Below are positions 41,881 through 64,000 of a stretch of DNA of 64,000 nt, piece by piece. The number at the start of each line of letters is the position of its first letter. Positions within the stretch are counted from its first letter, which is position 1. This stretch comes from Chamaelirium japonicum (lineage: Eukaryota; Streptophyta; Magnoliopsida; Liliales; Melanthiaceae), in the NCBI GenBank assembly GCA_947650365.1, contig OX393550.1, positions 115,678,630 through 115,742,629 on the forward strand, in the 5' to 3' direction. The notes below the pieces were generated by a model. The model was not told the origin of the DNA. It did not search any database and worked only from the letters and a program-made list of their open reading frames with translations. Both the position numbers and the translations under genes were made by a program.

Positions 41881-42862
41881 TTACGTCCCTTGGACAGAGC
41901 AGCATCTTCCACGAGGTATCATTCATGAGGTATTGCGAGTCAAAGCTCTCCACGCAGCCCGACGGCTGGAAAGAGTATCTCAATTGCTGCCCGTAGCCCA
42001 CCAAATCCCAGCTCTAGCTCGCGTGCGGAAGAGGTCGCCCCTGGCATGGTTTAAAGAACACTTCGAAAAGCTCAACGCCCACAGCTCGATCAGGAGCTCA
42101 CCTGATCAGGCAACAGCCACAGAGTTCGCATATTGACAATAAGGAGAAGTAGGCGGAGCAATGACACCAGTGGGATCTCCAAGCTGTCATGCTAACCCTT
42201 TTCACCTGCAAAGAAGCCATCTTTTGGAAGAGCAACTGGATGGAGCTCGCCCGATCATGCAACAACCAAGGAGTCCGCCCTCTTTTCCCCAGAGGTCGCC
42301 CCCAGTAAGGTGGTACCAGATCGATACATGTCGCCACCTCTATGAAACTATGTGGACAACTGCGAGCCACAGGAGCCATCCAAAGTCGGTCTAGGACACT
42401 CTCAACTGGAGCCTTCCAAAATCTCCACCTGCCATGGACAAGACTAGCGCACCTCCCCTCGCCACCGCTTGGCAAGCTAAACGACAAAGGCCATTAAAGA
42501 CCCATGTGGGCTAACACATGGGGGCGTAGAAGGTGCGGGAAGAAGCCTCCATGTGTCAAACTCTGGCAGTCTACAGAAAGTCTATAAATGTATGACCCCC
42601 GGCTCCAAAGTACAGGTTCGAAACTCAGAAACCCTAACACTTTCCAACTACTTCAGCTCTCCCTTGTCTGAACCTTCATTGACTTGAGCATCGAAGGGTC
42701 TGCGCTCCTCACAGAGCCAACCGTTCTCACGTCTTCTTTGCCTTGCAGGTCGCGCTCACGAGCCAGTGAAAATTTCTCCCAATATTTGGCGCCGTCTGTG
42801 GGATATTTCGACTGGTTCCTGTGAGAACACCCACGACCACACGGTTGAGAACCGTGCTTCCA

Positions 42863-44215
42863 GGAGATACCCTAATGGATCCGACCACGCGGGGACAAAG
42901 ATGGATGAAATCCTGTGCTGGATCTGCACGGAGCGGGGCGCTGGCTCAAGATCCCCAACCTCCAGCCCCGCTCAGTGACCAACTCCTTTTGGAGATGCTG
43001 GCTACCCAGCGGGCCATGATGGACGAACTGACGTGACTGCGCCAAGTTTCATCTGCGAGCAGAAGGACGGATCTCCCCTCCCCAGGGCTCGACTCGCGGA
43101 GGGAAGGATCAACGGTTCAATCCAGACACCTGAGAGTGTCGGTAGGGACCGCACCCCCTGCGTGACCTCTCCCAGCCTCGATATCACATCAACCCATGTT
43201 GCCACCCACGTGACGGGCATCCCAGCAGGAACCCCATGTGGAAGGCGCTGGGGTGACCAAGGCGAGAGGGTAATAACTGCAACATCTTGTCACCCAGTAT
43301 TCCAGTAATGAGCTGACCCTGCCTACGGCCCCTCATCGTCGACGAAGCCGAAGTATGGACTCGGACGAGTCTGAGGCGAGGTCTCAAGGGTGAGATCGCA
43401 ACCCACACCACCGGTGCGATAAGGAGCCCATGGAGGAGCTACCTCGTACCGAGGCATGAGAAATGATGGTCTCCCACCGACCTATCCCGGCATCGAGGCA
43501 GCTACCGGAGAAGCGACATAGTAATCGCTAGGATGTCGCCCACAAGCACCGCCGCAACATAGGCGCGAATAGACCTAGAGGGAGCGTGTATGATCGTGTA
43601 GGCCCTGTGTAGCCGCCTGTGGGAAATCACCCTGAGTGCTGGCAGGTACCTAGATTCCCGTCGACTTCTTAGAAGACCTCGCCGCTCGTGGAGGGATCTC
43701 GCCCTTCACGAACGAGGTTCACCAGGGAGGTTTTCCTCAGCACTGGACTCCGCCAAAGTTTGTGCTATTTGATGGCCCCGTGGACCACCTCTTGGCCTAC
43801 CGAAAGTTATTATTCTTCTGCGACCAGGACCATGTTCTATGTCGTGCCTTCCCGAGCAGCTTGACGAGTTCAACCCTGGACTGGTTTCATAAGTTACCTC
43901 CGGGCTCGATCCTGAGATTCACTGCTCTGACCGAACTGTTCCTCGAATAGTACCGGTGCAATCGACAACCTCTAAAGCGAATCGAATCATTGTTCGGTCT
44001 CACTATGGGCGCACGGGAGACCCTTCGGTGCTTTTCGATGCAATTCCGGAACGCCTACCTTGCCCTCGAGGACTCAGCCGGGCGAGACCAGACAGTCATG
44101 AGTGCCTTTCGGAGCTTGCTCCCCAAAGGAGGGGAGCTTCGACACTATTGTCATTTCCAATCCCCACACCATGGTCGAGCTCTTCGCCTTGGTCGAGTAA
44201 CACATTAAGTTTGAA
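42863..44215 (+). pseudogene. Gypsy-type gag remnant
   Basis: An N-terminal piece near 42,960-43,036 reads LLLEMLATQRAMMDEL. After a degraded middle, the retrotransposon gag domain appears at about 43,740-44,210 (LCRAFPSSLTSSTLDWFHKL, then MGARETLRCFSMQFRNAYL and SAFRSLLPKG). A TAG at 43,948-43,950 interrupts the domain right after TELFLE, where family members carry a glutamine, and the frame then continues. The end of the domain is frameshifted into the remains of MVELFALVEQ. It is not functional. Confidence 0.75.
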
Positions 44216-44997
44216 GATATGGTGTTCGATTGCCGAGGGAAAATTGCCAAACAGTAGCCTCCTCCTACCTTGCGCGTAGGCACCCTCTTGTAGACCATTT
44301 TATGAAATAGAGGATCTTTGGACTGAATGAGTCTTTTCAAATCTGTGCTCGATAGTGATCCACAAGAATAACTTGTACGTGATCAGCTCGCATCCAGCTG
44401 CCTTAAAGAATAGTCCGCCGTTGTTCGGACTTAAAGCAAAACTGGGGTTCTCAGTGGCCGTCCCGAACGACCTTGAGATCGTCGGGATAGCGGTCTAGGG
44501 GACTTTAAACGTGATCGGAGTCCTTCGTATTCACATGCCATAATAGGAAGCACCCCGGGGTCATCTAAGGGGACCTGAATGGGCGACCACCCATTTAGGC
44601 GACCACCCATTGAGGTTGCAAAAAAAAAAAGAAATATGAAAGCCACTAATGTCGAAGGCTAGGGGCAAGGCCACTGTCCACTGTCATGCGGACGCGATAA
44701 GCAAAACCGAGATTCTGAGGATCCTTAACCGGATAGGGGGTAACTAGCTTTTGATTCTTTTATCGCTCGTCGAACTTCCACCCTTTGTCCCTTACGTTCT
44801 GTTTTGATTTAATTTCTATCGATTTGTATTTTTGTCGAGCTATAGGGCACTACTATTTCGCACATGTCGAATTTTCATGTATATCGATCTTTTTGTGGTT
44901 TTGTTTATTTTTTATCGATTTAGCTACCTCGTCTAGGGTATGGTCCTCGGATCGTCAGGGAAACCACACACACGGCCTGCTGCCATGCAGCTTTTGC
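44216..44997. other. 3' untranslated part of the gypsy-like element
   Basis: No gene is seen. A GGATAGGGGG purine stretch at about 44,730-44,740 could be a polypurine tract, which would place the 3' LTR start near 44,741. Confidence 0.4.
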
Positions 44998-45878
44998 TCT
45001 TCCATGAGGTCTCATTCATAAGGTATTGCGAGTCAAAGCTCTCCATACAGCCCGCTGGCTAGAATGAGTATATCGATCGCTGCCCGTAGCCTGTCGAAAA
45101 CCCAGCTCTAGCTTGCGTGCGGCAGAGGTCGCCCCTGGCATGGTTTAAAGAACACTTCAAAAAGCTCTACGCCCACAACTCGGTCAGGAGCTCGCTTGAT
45201 CAGGCAACAGCCACAGAGTTTGCATATTGACAATAGGGAGAAGTAGGCGGAGCAACGACACCAGTGGGATCTCCAAGCTGCCGTGCTAACCCTTTTCGCC
45301 TGCAAGGAAGCTGTCTTTTGGAAGAGTGACTGGATGGAGCTCGCCTGATCATGCAACGACCAAGGAGTCCGCCCTCTTTTCCTCAGAGGTCGCCCCCAGT
45401 AAGGCGGTACCGGATCGATAGATGTCGCCACCTCCGTGAAACTACGTGGACAACTGCGAGCCATAGGAGCCATCCAGAGTCGGTCTAGGACACTCTCGAC
45501 TGGAGCCTTCCAGAATCCCCACCTGGTATGGACAAGACCGGCGCGCCTCCCATCGCCACCGCCTGGTAGGCTAAACGACAAAAGCCATTAAAGACCCATG
45601 TGGGCAAACACATGGGGGCGTAGAAGGTGCGGGAAGAAACCGCCACGTGTCAAACTCTGGCAGTCTATAGAAAGTCTATAAAGGTATGACCCCCGGCTCC
45701 AAAGTACAGGTTTGAAACTCAGAAACCCTAACACTTTCCGACTACTTCAGCTCTCCCTTGTCCGAACCTTCACTGACTTGAGCGTCGGAGGGTCTGAGCT
45801 CCTCACGGAGCTAGCCGTTCTCACGTCTTCTTTGCCATGCAGGTCATGCTCACGAGCCAGCGATAATTTTCCCCAACA

Positions 45879-46529
45879 GATATTGCATGATGAGTTTTGT
45901 TCATAAGAATTATGTACATTGATCCTTTTAGTTAGGAATTTGATTCATTTTTTTTTTTCTATTTGTTGTTGTTTGATAAACTTTTATTTTTAATATCGTC
46001 CTACCGAAAAGAAGTTAACTTTAAGACCTATGTCGTTGCCACCATCAACCTCTATTACGATGGCATAGGATTTTTTTTCGTCTTATTTTTTTTTTTGCAC
46101 TAAGATTTCATCATCTGATATGGGAATTGACCAACAACATGCAATTCAATTACTCCACTATATTTCTTTAATTTTTCTATAATCATGTGTTTCACTTCAT
46201 TTGGAACGTTGCATAGCTCATGTTAGAATCATGGACGATCCACCTCAGTCGCCCTCCGGAGCCCCACCTTGCTATTAGAGGATCCAAGAAGCTACCACTT
46301 AGTTATGCTCCTGCCACCGAGCTACCCTCCTCGCACGCTGTAAGCTCCGTGCAATTCAAAGTTTCCATGCATTTTCAACTAGTTTTTAATGCGAGTGTTA
46401 TTAATGATACACAAGTCTTAGAACATGAATGAGGGTTATATCTTAATTGGAATTGATGGTAACATGACTTGATATGTGATATGAGCCTATTGTCACCTAA
46501 TCATATTTTATTTTGAAAACTCTTAACGC
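45879..46529. other. No feature recognised
   Basis: A short AT-rich spacer between the gypsy-like element and the next LTR-like repeat. I see nothing coding in it. Confidence 0.5.
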
Positions 46530-48881
46530 TGTAGACACACGAATTTTGTCTAACCCGGACCCGACTTACGTGCGCCAACGCGGATGCAAACCCGACGCGC
46601 GCTCCGACTCGGACCCGACTTGCACACACCAGTGCGGACCCGGACCCGACTCGCGCCCGACAAAGGAGCCGGGCGGGCCCACCCTCAAGTGGGGCCCACC
46701 AGGCCGGCCCTACACTAGAACCCGAACCCCCTAGGGGGCCGGCCCTATACTAGGGTCCGAACCCCTATGGGGTGGCCGGCCTTGCAAAGGAAAAAGAAAA
46801 GAAAGGAAAGAAAAGAAAAGGAAAAAGAAAAGAAAGGAAAGAAAAGAAAAGGAAAGAAAAGAAAGAAAATGAAAGAATTACCGCCATGTGCGGGGAGAGG
46901 TTGCGTATGACGTTTGCTCACGCGTGGATCTGCGCCGATCCCTCGATCCGACGAACAAGAAGAAGAGCCGGGTCGCCATCGATTTCGTGTGCAAAATCCA
47001 GCCATAATTGCCCCGCCAGGAAAGGAAAGCAAATAAATGTTATTCCCATCATCAATGGATGAATAAATCCCGGGTAATTATGAGGGAGATATTAAAGGGA
47101 TTTAAAATTAAAACTTCCCATATCTCTCCCCCCTCCCCTTTTGCCTATAAATAGAGGGGGAGGGGGAAGGCTCAAGGGGTCGGATGGCAAGAAGCGAAGC
47201 TCTGCAGAAGAAGAGACACGCTCTTCATCGACCCAAGGCTTCACGAGGCATGGGCAAGCCTGTCCCTTCGGGATCGGCTTAGTCCATTGAAAGTCCTCAT
47301 CAACGTGAAGACCCTTGCACAAGAAGATCATCCCTTCAACTCCGTGCACGAAGAAGAAAGCTCGGAGAAGAAGACCCTTCGACTCCGAAGACGCCAGAAG
47401 CAAAGGCCGGAGAAGAAGAACGGAGCGGCACTACCCCATCGTCTCCAACAAGCCTTCGACTCCAATCAAGCTCAAAAGCCCGGAGAAGAAGAACGAAGCG
47501 GCGCTACACCCGTCATCTTCAACAAAGCCTTCAACTCCGATTACGCCAAATACGCCCGGAGAAGAAGCCGACGCCACAACCGTCGCCAGATCGAAGATTG
47601 AAGACGAAGCGAGGAAGCTCTACAGAAAAGGAGACGCTTCTTCATCGACCCAAGGCTTCACGAGGCACGGGCAAGCCTGTCGTCGGGATCGGCTTAGTCC
47701 ATTGAAATCCCTCATCGACGTGAAGACCCTTGCACACGAAGATCAAGACTTCGACTCCGTGCACGAAGAAGAAAGCTCGGAGAAGAAGACCCTTCGACTC
47801 CGAAGACGCCAGAAGCAAAGGCCGGAGAAGAAGCTCGGAGCGGCACTACCCCGTCGACTCCAACAAATCCTCGACTCCGATCAAGCTCCAAAGCCTGGAG
47901 AAGAGGAACGAAGCGTCATCACCCTGTCGCCTTCGACAAATGTCTGCACCATCCACGAAGAAGAAAGCCTGGAGCGGACTGCCTGAAGCGTCGCTACCCC
48001 CGCCGTCTTCATCGACAAAAGCCGACGCTACAACCGTCGCACGGAGACCGTCGCTACCCCGCCGTCTTCATCAACAAAAGCCGACGCTACAACCGTCGCA
48101 CGGAGATCGGTGGTACCCCCACTATCTTCGAAAGCATTCTTCGACTCCGATCACGCCAAAGAAGCCCGGAGAAGAAGAGAAGTCCAGCCGACACCCAAAC
48201 TGTCGAAGCACCGAAGAAGTAGCCTACGTCGTTCGAGAAGAAGACCGAGTTGACGTTGAAGCCAAAGCCCACGCAAGAAGCCAAAGCAAAAGCCCCGGTA
48301 AAGCCAGCGCCAAAGCAACGCAAGTGCCAAAGCCAAGCGACTACGCCGGTCACGAGCAAAAGCACCGCACGTTCTACCCGATACGACGCGACGTCCGGAA
48401 GAACGAAAGCATCGCAAGCCTCCCCGTCTACGTCCAAGCGCACGCGCCAAAGCAAAGCAAAAGCCAGAGCCACGCCAAAGCCAAGCTAAAGCCAAAAGCC
48501 AAAGCCAAAGCCGACGCCAAAAGCACGATCGACGCCGCGAACCGACGATCAAGGACGCCGAGGTCAAGCAAGGAGCGAGGAAGACACGAAGACCGAGGAA
48601 CGAAGCTGAAGACCCCCTAGCCGAGGAAGCGCGAAGCACGGAAGGGACCAAAGAAACGGCGGACATTCCTTAGCCTCTCAAAAGCTCTCACCTTGTAAAA
48701 ACCCCTGTCCTGGGCAACCCCTTCAGAGCTCTCGCACGAACACCACGTGGAGACGCGGATCAAAGGGATCCTCCAGAAGATCTCTCCCACAATCCCCTGA
48801 TCAACACTCGCCGCGACCCGGACTCGCCACACCCGAGCCACCCGGGTCCCGGCCACACTTGTAATTTCGTTTTGTGCAACA
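46530..48881 (+). repeat. Probable solo LTR (TGTAGACAC...CAACA)
   Basis: The segment starts TGTAGACACACGAATTTTG and ends TTTTGTGCAACA, typical LTR borders, with TATAAATAG at 47,146-47,154. A purine-only stretch (46,789-46,872) precedes the promoter. Downstream a ~417-bp unit is duplicated (ATCGACCCAAGGCTTCACGAGG at 47,227 and 47,644). It is followed by GCCAAAGCC-type repeats near 48,270-48,530 that produce long Lys/Ala/Arg-rich frames without protein character. The flanking 5-bp words (AACGC and AAGAT) do not match, so a solo LTR is likely but not proven. Confidence 0.5.
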
Positions 48882-49512
48882 AAGATGACCCGTACCTTTT
48901 CTGCGCATACAAACGCATTAAAAGTTATTTTAATTACAATGTCAACTATAGTATTGAACTTTTGATATGAATAATTTCTGGCCCTTAGTTACATTAGAGT
49001 TGAATTATGACTCTTTGTTATCAAATACATGTTTAAACTAACATCATGGCCAGTTTATTTTCAACCAAATTAGCAACATATAAATCAGTGTTTTAGGATT
49101 TACATCCAGTTGTTGATTCAGATTTGGATTCAGTTTTGATCCCTTTGTTTTATGTGTTAATTCATATTTGCTCGCCTCTTCTCCAACCACGGCAAACAAT
49201 GAGTGGAGGTGTGGCCAACCTCCTCCCCCCTTATTCTCCTGCCCGTCGGATACCCCCTACCCTCAATATAGAATAAAATTGAATCATTTGTTATTCTATT
49301 GGAAGTTCATGTGTGTGAGATCTTTGGCAAAATGAACAACAAAATGATATATTTTCATTAGGTGAGTCATTTTTAAATTCATGCTTGTTGCACCAAGTAT
49401 AGCTATTAGTATGTTAGCAAGAATCAAATTGGACGAGATCCCACATGTTGAGCTAAAGTTCACTTTTACTGGATGTTTCTTTTCCCACAATTCCATTCCA
49501 TCTCCTCTCGAA
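48882..49512. other. No gene recognised
   Basis: AT-rich DNA, possibly the body of the Helitron-like repeats whose ends follow at 49,513-49,877. Confidence 0.4.
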
Positions 49513-49877
49513 GTGCCGATAGGCACGGGCATTACCTTCAAATATGAGCGTTGCTAACAAATTAGGCTATTTTCACCGAGTGTGGACTCTCCAACCGAAC
49601 ATGGATGCCCGTGTCAATTGTGGGTGCCATCAAACAAATTTTGCAACCTCGTTTGAGTGCAGCCGACAAACACATGCATTAAACATTATTATCTCCCTCA
49701 AAATATTATCATTGTTAATAAAATATTATTATTTTCATCGAATATCATCGCTACTATCGAAATATTTTGTTGCCACCTTCGAAATAATATCACCTTCCTC
49801 GAAATAATCCCCGCTCTTGAAACATTTCTATCGCTCTTAAAATATTTTTTGTGCCCTTAGGCACAGACATTTACTAG
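49513..49877 (+). mobile_element. Two nested Helitron 3' ends in direct orientation
   Basis: Hairpin GTGCC-GATA-GGCAC at 49,513-49,526 is followed by GGGCATTAC but no CTAG. Hairpin GTGCC-CTTA-GGCAC at 49,851-49,864 is followed by CTAG at 49,874-49,877 and then T. The second is a canonical Helitron end and the first is a degenerate one. Both match the ends at 1,966 and 15,081. Confidence 0.55.
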
Positions 49878-50185
49878 TAAATCTAACATGCAAAGGGCAG
49901 CACAGTGAAGAGGGGACAAGATCGGAGAAACCACGACGACGCTCATACTTAATCGGAGCCATCGCCGATAATATGCAAGGAAATCAACATCAAACCAAAG
50001 CGTGCGCCATTGGTATATGAAAGATCCAGGTCAAAAATGATTATGATCACATCAAAGCACCCACACAATACCATGCCGATAAAGAGTTTCAGAGCACAGC
50101 TCCTGTAAGAAGCGTGATAGAATCGGACAGCAGCAGTCCTTATTTTTTTTCTTCATAAAAAGGGTCAGCACTGGGCTGGAGAGAT

Positions 50186-61814
<11,629 letters not shown>

Positions 61815-62070
61815 TGGAAACAAACCTCCACCCCAGCCAGAGATTCACAGAACAATGTGAAAGAGGGATCAATCAAAAGGGTCTAAACCTAAACATTTCT
61901 ATGAGGAAAAACTAAAAATGAAAAGAGATTCCTGCAAAAATTAAAGAAGAAAAATCATCGGAATTCCCCCTTTTTCATCATTAGCAAACAGATCGATAGA
62001 TCGATTTCATTAGAAGAAAAAAAAATTGAAGAAGAGAATCAAGACCAAGGTCGGGATCGCACCATTCGTA

Positions 62071-62113
62071 CCTGAAAGAGAGGGAATATTGTAAGGAACC
62101 CTAACCCTAACCC
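62071..62113 (-). promoter_or_regulatory. Probable E1 leader exon end and telomere-like motif
   Basis: On the minus strand CTCTTTCAG is followed by GTACGA, a plausible leader-exon donor ending at 62,072. Just upstream, 62,099-62,113 reads CCCTAACCCTAACCC on the plus strand. Short telomere-repeat motifs near transcription starts (telo boxes) occur in promoters of many plant housekeeping genes. The transcription start was not determined. Confidence 0.4.
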
Positions 62114-62391
62114 GAGAATTTCATGGAAGGCCGTCCTGTGATTTCAGGGGGGATGCGAGGACCCGGGCTGGCAAACTGGTGGGCGCTCCGAAAACAGTTT
62201 TGTCCACGAGGCGGCGGACAGCGACCTCCGCGGAGGCATTTATCGTGCATGCTTTTCGGATCGGAGGGGGATGATTCAGTGGTTGCCAAGCCCGGTGCGG
62301 TTCATCCAAGGGTAGGGACATGACGTTTCCAATAGGGCCCTCCCCATTGAAATTTTTTTCCGGACACATTGGTCCGCAAGAAACGAAAAAG

Positions 62392-62522
62392 TTTTCAGCA
62401 CATCCTGCGTACCCTACCACCGTTGCCCAGAGCCTATCATCACACAGAGTCACTACCCCCATTTTTCTTGAATTGCAGTGGACCCTTGTCTTGTCTGTAG
62501 CGTATGCAGGATGTGCTGAAAA
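62392..62522. repeat. 21-bp inverted repeat in the E1 upstream region
   Basis: TTTTCAGCACATCCTGCGTAC at 62,392-62,412 returns inverted with one difference at 62,502-62,522. The 89-bp spacer is not repetitive. It may be a small MITE or part of the promoter. I saw no gene here. Confidence 0.65.
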
Positions 62523-62857
62523 TTTCCCCGTAAGAAAGGGACTTTTAACGGCTATCAGTTGCCATAGTTGACCAGCATAGCCAACGTCAAAGGAAGGTTT
62601 GAAGGTTTTCTTTTTTTTCTTTTTTGGTAGGAGAAAGGTTGAAGGTTTCCATCTAGATCATTGCAATTCAGCTGATCAGGTCATCCATGACGTGGCAATG
62701 ATCACGTCGTCCCTTTAATTGGATCTGGTGGATCAGCAGAAAAATACTTTACTTCAGCATGTGATCACAAGTTACTTCAAGGGAAAGGAGGATGCTATTT
62801 CGTAGCACTAAGATGCTACGAGTTTTAGCTCAATTCTGAAGAGCCAAGAAAACTTAA

Positions 62858-63468
62858 TGTTCGATCGGTCGGTGGGTACTGTGGGTACAAAATTTGTATC
62901 GGACCGGATCAGAGCCGCATGTGCTCGCGCGACGGCACAAGTGAGTAAGTCCGTCCGGGCTCATGGACCCACTCTGCAAGGCCCGCAATTTAAACCCTCC
63001 CTCTTATTGGGCCCGCACAACAGCCCAATAAGGATCCAGCAAGGAGACCCAGAACCAGTGCCACATCATCACTGTCATATTGGGCACTTGCCTATGCTAT
63101 AAAAGGACCCCAAAGACATTCAGAATAGGGGTTGGTCATTCAATCAGAGAAAGAAATGATCCCAAAGCAAGAGCTATAGCTTACTTCTCTCCTCTTTGTT
63201 CTTTTCTTGTTGCTCTGTGCAACCCCCACTGTAAAAAGCTTCTCTCGGCCTGTCGAGAGAACACTCCCCCATATTTATATTCATTATAGTGGAAACCAGG
63301 TGGCACCTCTCGCCCTGAGACGTAGGTCGTAAGACTGAACTTCGACAATAACTCCACGTGTCTTCTTTCTCTTTACCTACTTTTTAATCTCTAACTCTAC
63401 AAATCATCAACATTCAATCAAGGCTGTGGGACGGGGTTCCCGATCAAGATGGCTCGAAAATTTCCCCC
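62858..63468 (+). repeat. Gypsy 5' LTR near right edge
   Basis: The segment begins TGTTCGATCGG (tentative), contains CTATAAAAGG near 63,098, and ends CCCCCATA. It is followed by CTTTGGCACCGTCTGTGGGA, a variant of the gypsy primer-binding region seen at 42,785. The other LTR is outside the window. Confidence 0.6.
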
Positions 63469-63611
63469 ATAATCTTTGGCACCGTCTGTGGGATCTCGTT
63501 AGAGGTCTTATCCACACATCTGCCGACTCCTACTCAACTTGTGGTAACGAGCCACAAGTGCTCCTTCAAGTCTACTTCAATTTCTTCACCACGCCAACAT
63601 CAACGTGCTCG

Positions 63612-64000
63612 ATGGTGAAGGCTAGCGCCAACCCTCCGAAGGCGATTGCTGATCGGACAATCGATGTGCTGATCGAAGACGAGCATGAGATCTCCGCAGC
63701 CACCAATCGCAGACATGTCCATGAGCGGCTAGGGCCGCAAAGTAGCCAGCCAGAAGGCCACAGCAAATCGACAAGACTCGCCGTCCCCGAGACGATAATC
63801 TGGCAAAGAGCACGATACCTAGGGAGGCGAGGTTCCAACTACGTACCAAATCTCAGCTGTCGACTTCCAGCTACTGAACCTTCTCAAAAAAATACAGCCC
63901 TCGAGCAAGAGAGGGATTCCCTGAAGAAGGCGACTAAAAGAGCGGGGGTTATGGCCCATAACTCTGCAGCCGCTAATAAAGACCAACCAAGGACTCACCC
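63612..64000 (+). CDS. Start of a gypsy gag-like frame, runs off the window
   Basis: From ATG 63,612 the frame stays open for 129 codons to the last base. It begins MVKASANPPKAIADRTIDVL, includes ISAATNRRHVHERLG, and later has a charged EQERDSLKKATKRAG stretch. It sits 140 bp behind the primer-binding site, where gag N-termini of plant gypsy elements lie. The capsid domain itself would come later, so the assignment is by position. Confidence 0.55.
   Translation, partial: MVKASANPPKAIADRTIDVLIEDEHEISAATNRRHVHERLGPQSSQPEGHSKSTRLAVPETIIWQRARYLGRRGSNYVPNLSCRLPATEPSQKNTALEQERDSLKKATKRAGVMAHNSAAANKDQPRTH

Larger units (their letters stand above)
41905..45878 (+). mobile_element. Gag-only gypsy-like LTR element (non-autonomous)
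   Basis: Segments 41,905-42,784 and 44,998-45,878 are direct repeats (LTRs, exact left borders unclear). The first is followed by TTTGGCGCCGTCTGTGGGA (42,785-42,803), a primer-binding region common in plant Ty3/gypsy elements. The 2.2-kb interior carries only a damaged gag. No protease, reverse transcriptase or integrase is seen, so it resembles non-autonomous gag-only derivatives. I saw no target duplication. Confidence 0.8.

Noticed and set aside
47315-48666. Frames of 223 and 296 codons rich in Lys, Arg and Ala
   Set aside because: They arise from duplicated LTR sequence and short tandem repeats; opposite-strand frames are equally long.
46530-48881. A proven LTR insertion with target duplication
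   Set aside because: The flanking pentamers AACGC and AAGAT differ; kept only as a probable solo LTR.

Overview
This window looks like nuclear DNA of a flowering plant. Its two clear host genes are split by introns, and the rest is mostly transposons of plant-specific kinds (Ty1/copia, Ty3/gypsy with chromodomain, hAT, CACTA, Helitron, Cassandra TRIM, L1 LINE remnant). The N-terminus of the 2-oxoglutarate dehydrogenase resembles monocot homologues as I remember them, so a monocot is my best guess, at low confidence. I see no bacterial-type operon, rRNA gene, tRNA gene or CRISPR array.

Layout. 1-6,810: a remarkable stack of palindromic (foldback) elements, each bounded by (TA)n microsatellite and lying between two inverted ~670-bp arms of one repeat family. 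7,905-25,479 (minus): the 5' part of a SWIB/MDM2 chromatin gene with a DEK_C domain and two SWIB domains. Four exons can be spliced in phase; the 3' end lies beyond the left edge. Its 14.2-kb third intron holds a complete, apparently autonomous hAT transposon (10,512-14,232, perfect 8-bp target duplication, intact 728-aa transposase with one intron), hAT and Helitron remnants, GA-rich satellite-like DNA, more TA-bounded palindromes, a broken chromovirus end and a 773-bp hAT derivative. 26.9-28.0 kb: an L1-type LINE 3' end. 28.3-29.1 kb: three phase-compatible exons of a protein I do not recognise. 29,131-40,841: a tandem Cassandra array (four LTRs carrying a 5S-rRNA-like segment, 5-bp target duplication CACAC) interrupted by a 10.1-kb Ty1/copia element (30,312-40,447, 5-bp duplication TCCTC), itself interrupted by a 160-bp CACTA-type MITE. 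41.0-45.9 kb: a 74-bp minisatellite and a gag-only gypsy-like element. 46.5-48.9 kb: a probable solo LTR. 50,186-61,814 (minus): a complete eight-exon gene for mitochondrial 2-oxoglutarate dehydrogenase E1, whose introns hold copia remnants and hAT-type elements. 62.9-64.0 kb: the LTR, primer-binding site and open gag-like frame of another gypsy element leaving the window.

The two host genes act in separate places: the SWIB protein in nuclear chromatin, the E1 enzyme in the mitochondrial TCA cycle. Nothing suggests that they are co-regulated. The order of nesting gives relative dates: target site first, then Cassandra, then copia, then CACTA MITE. The two copia LTRs differ by only about 1% (hand count), so the last two events are recent. 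Exon boundaries were derived by hand from splice sites and phase.
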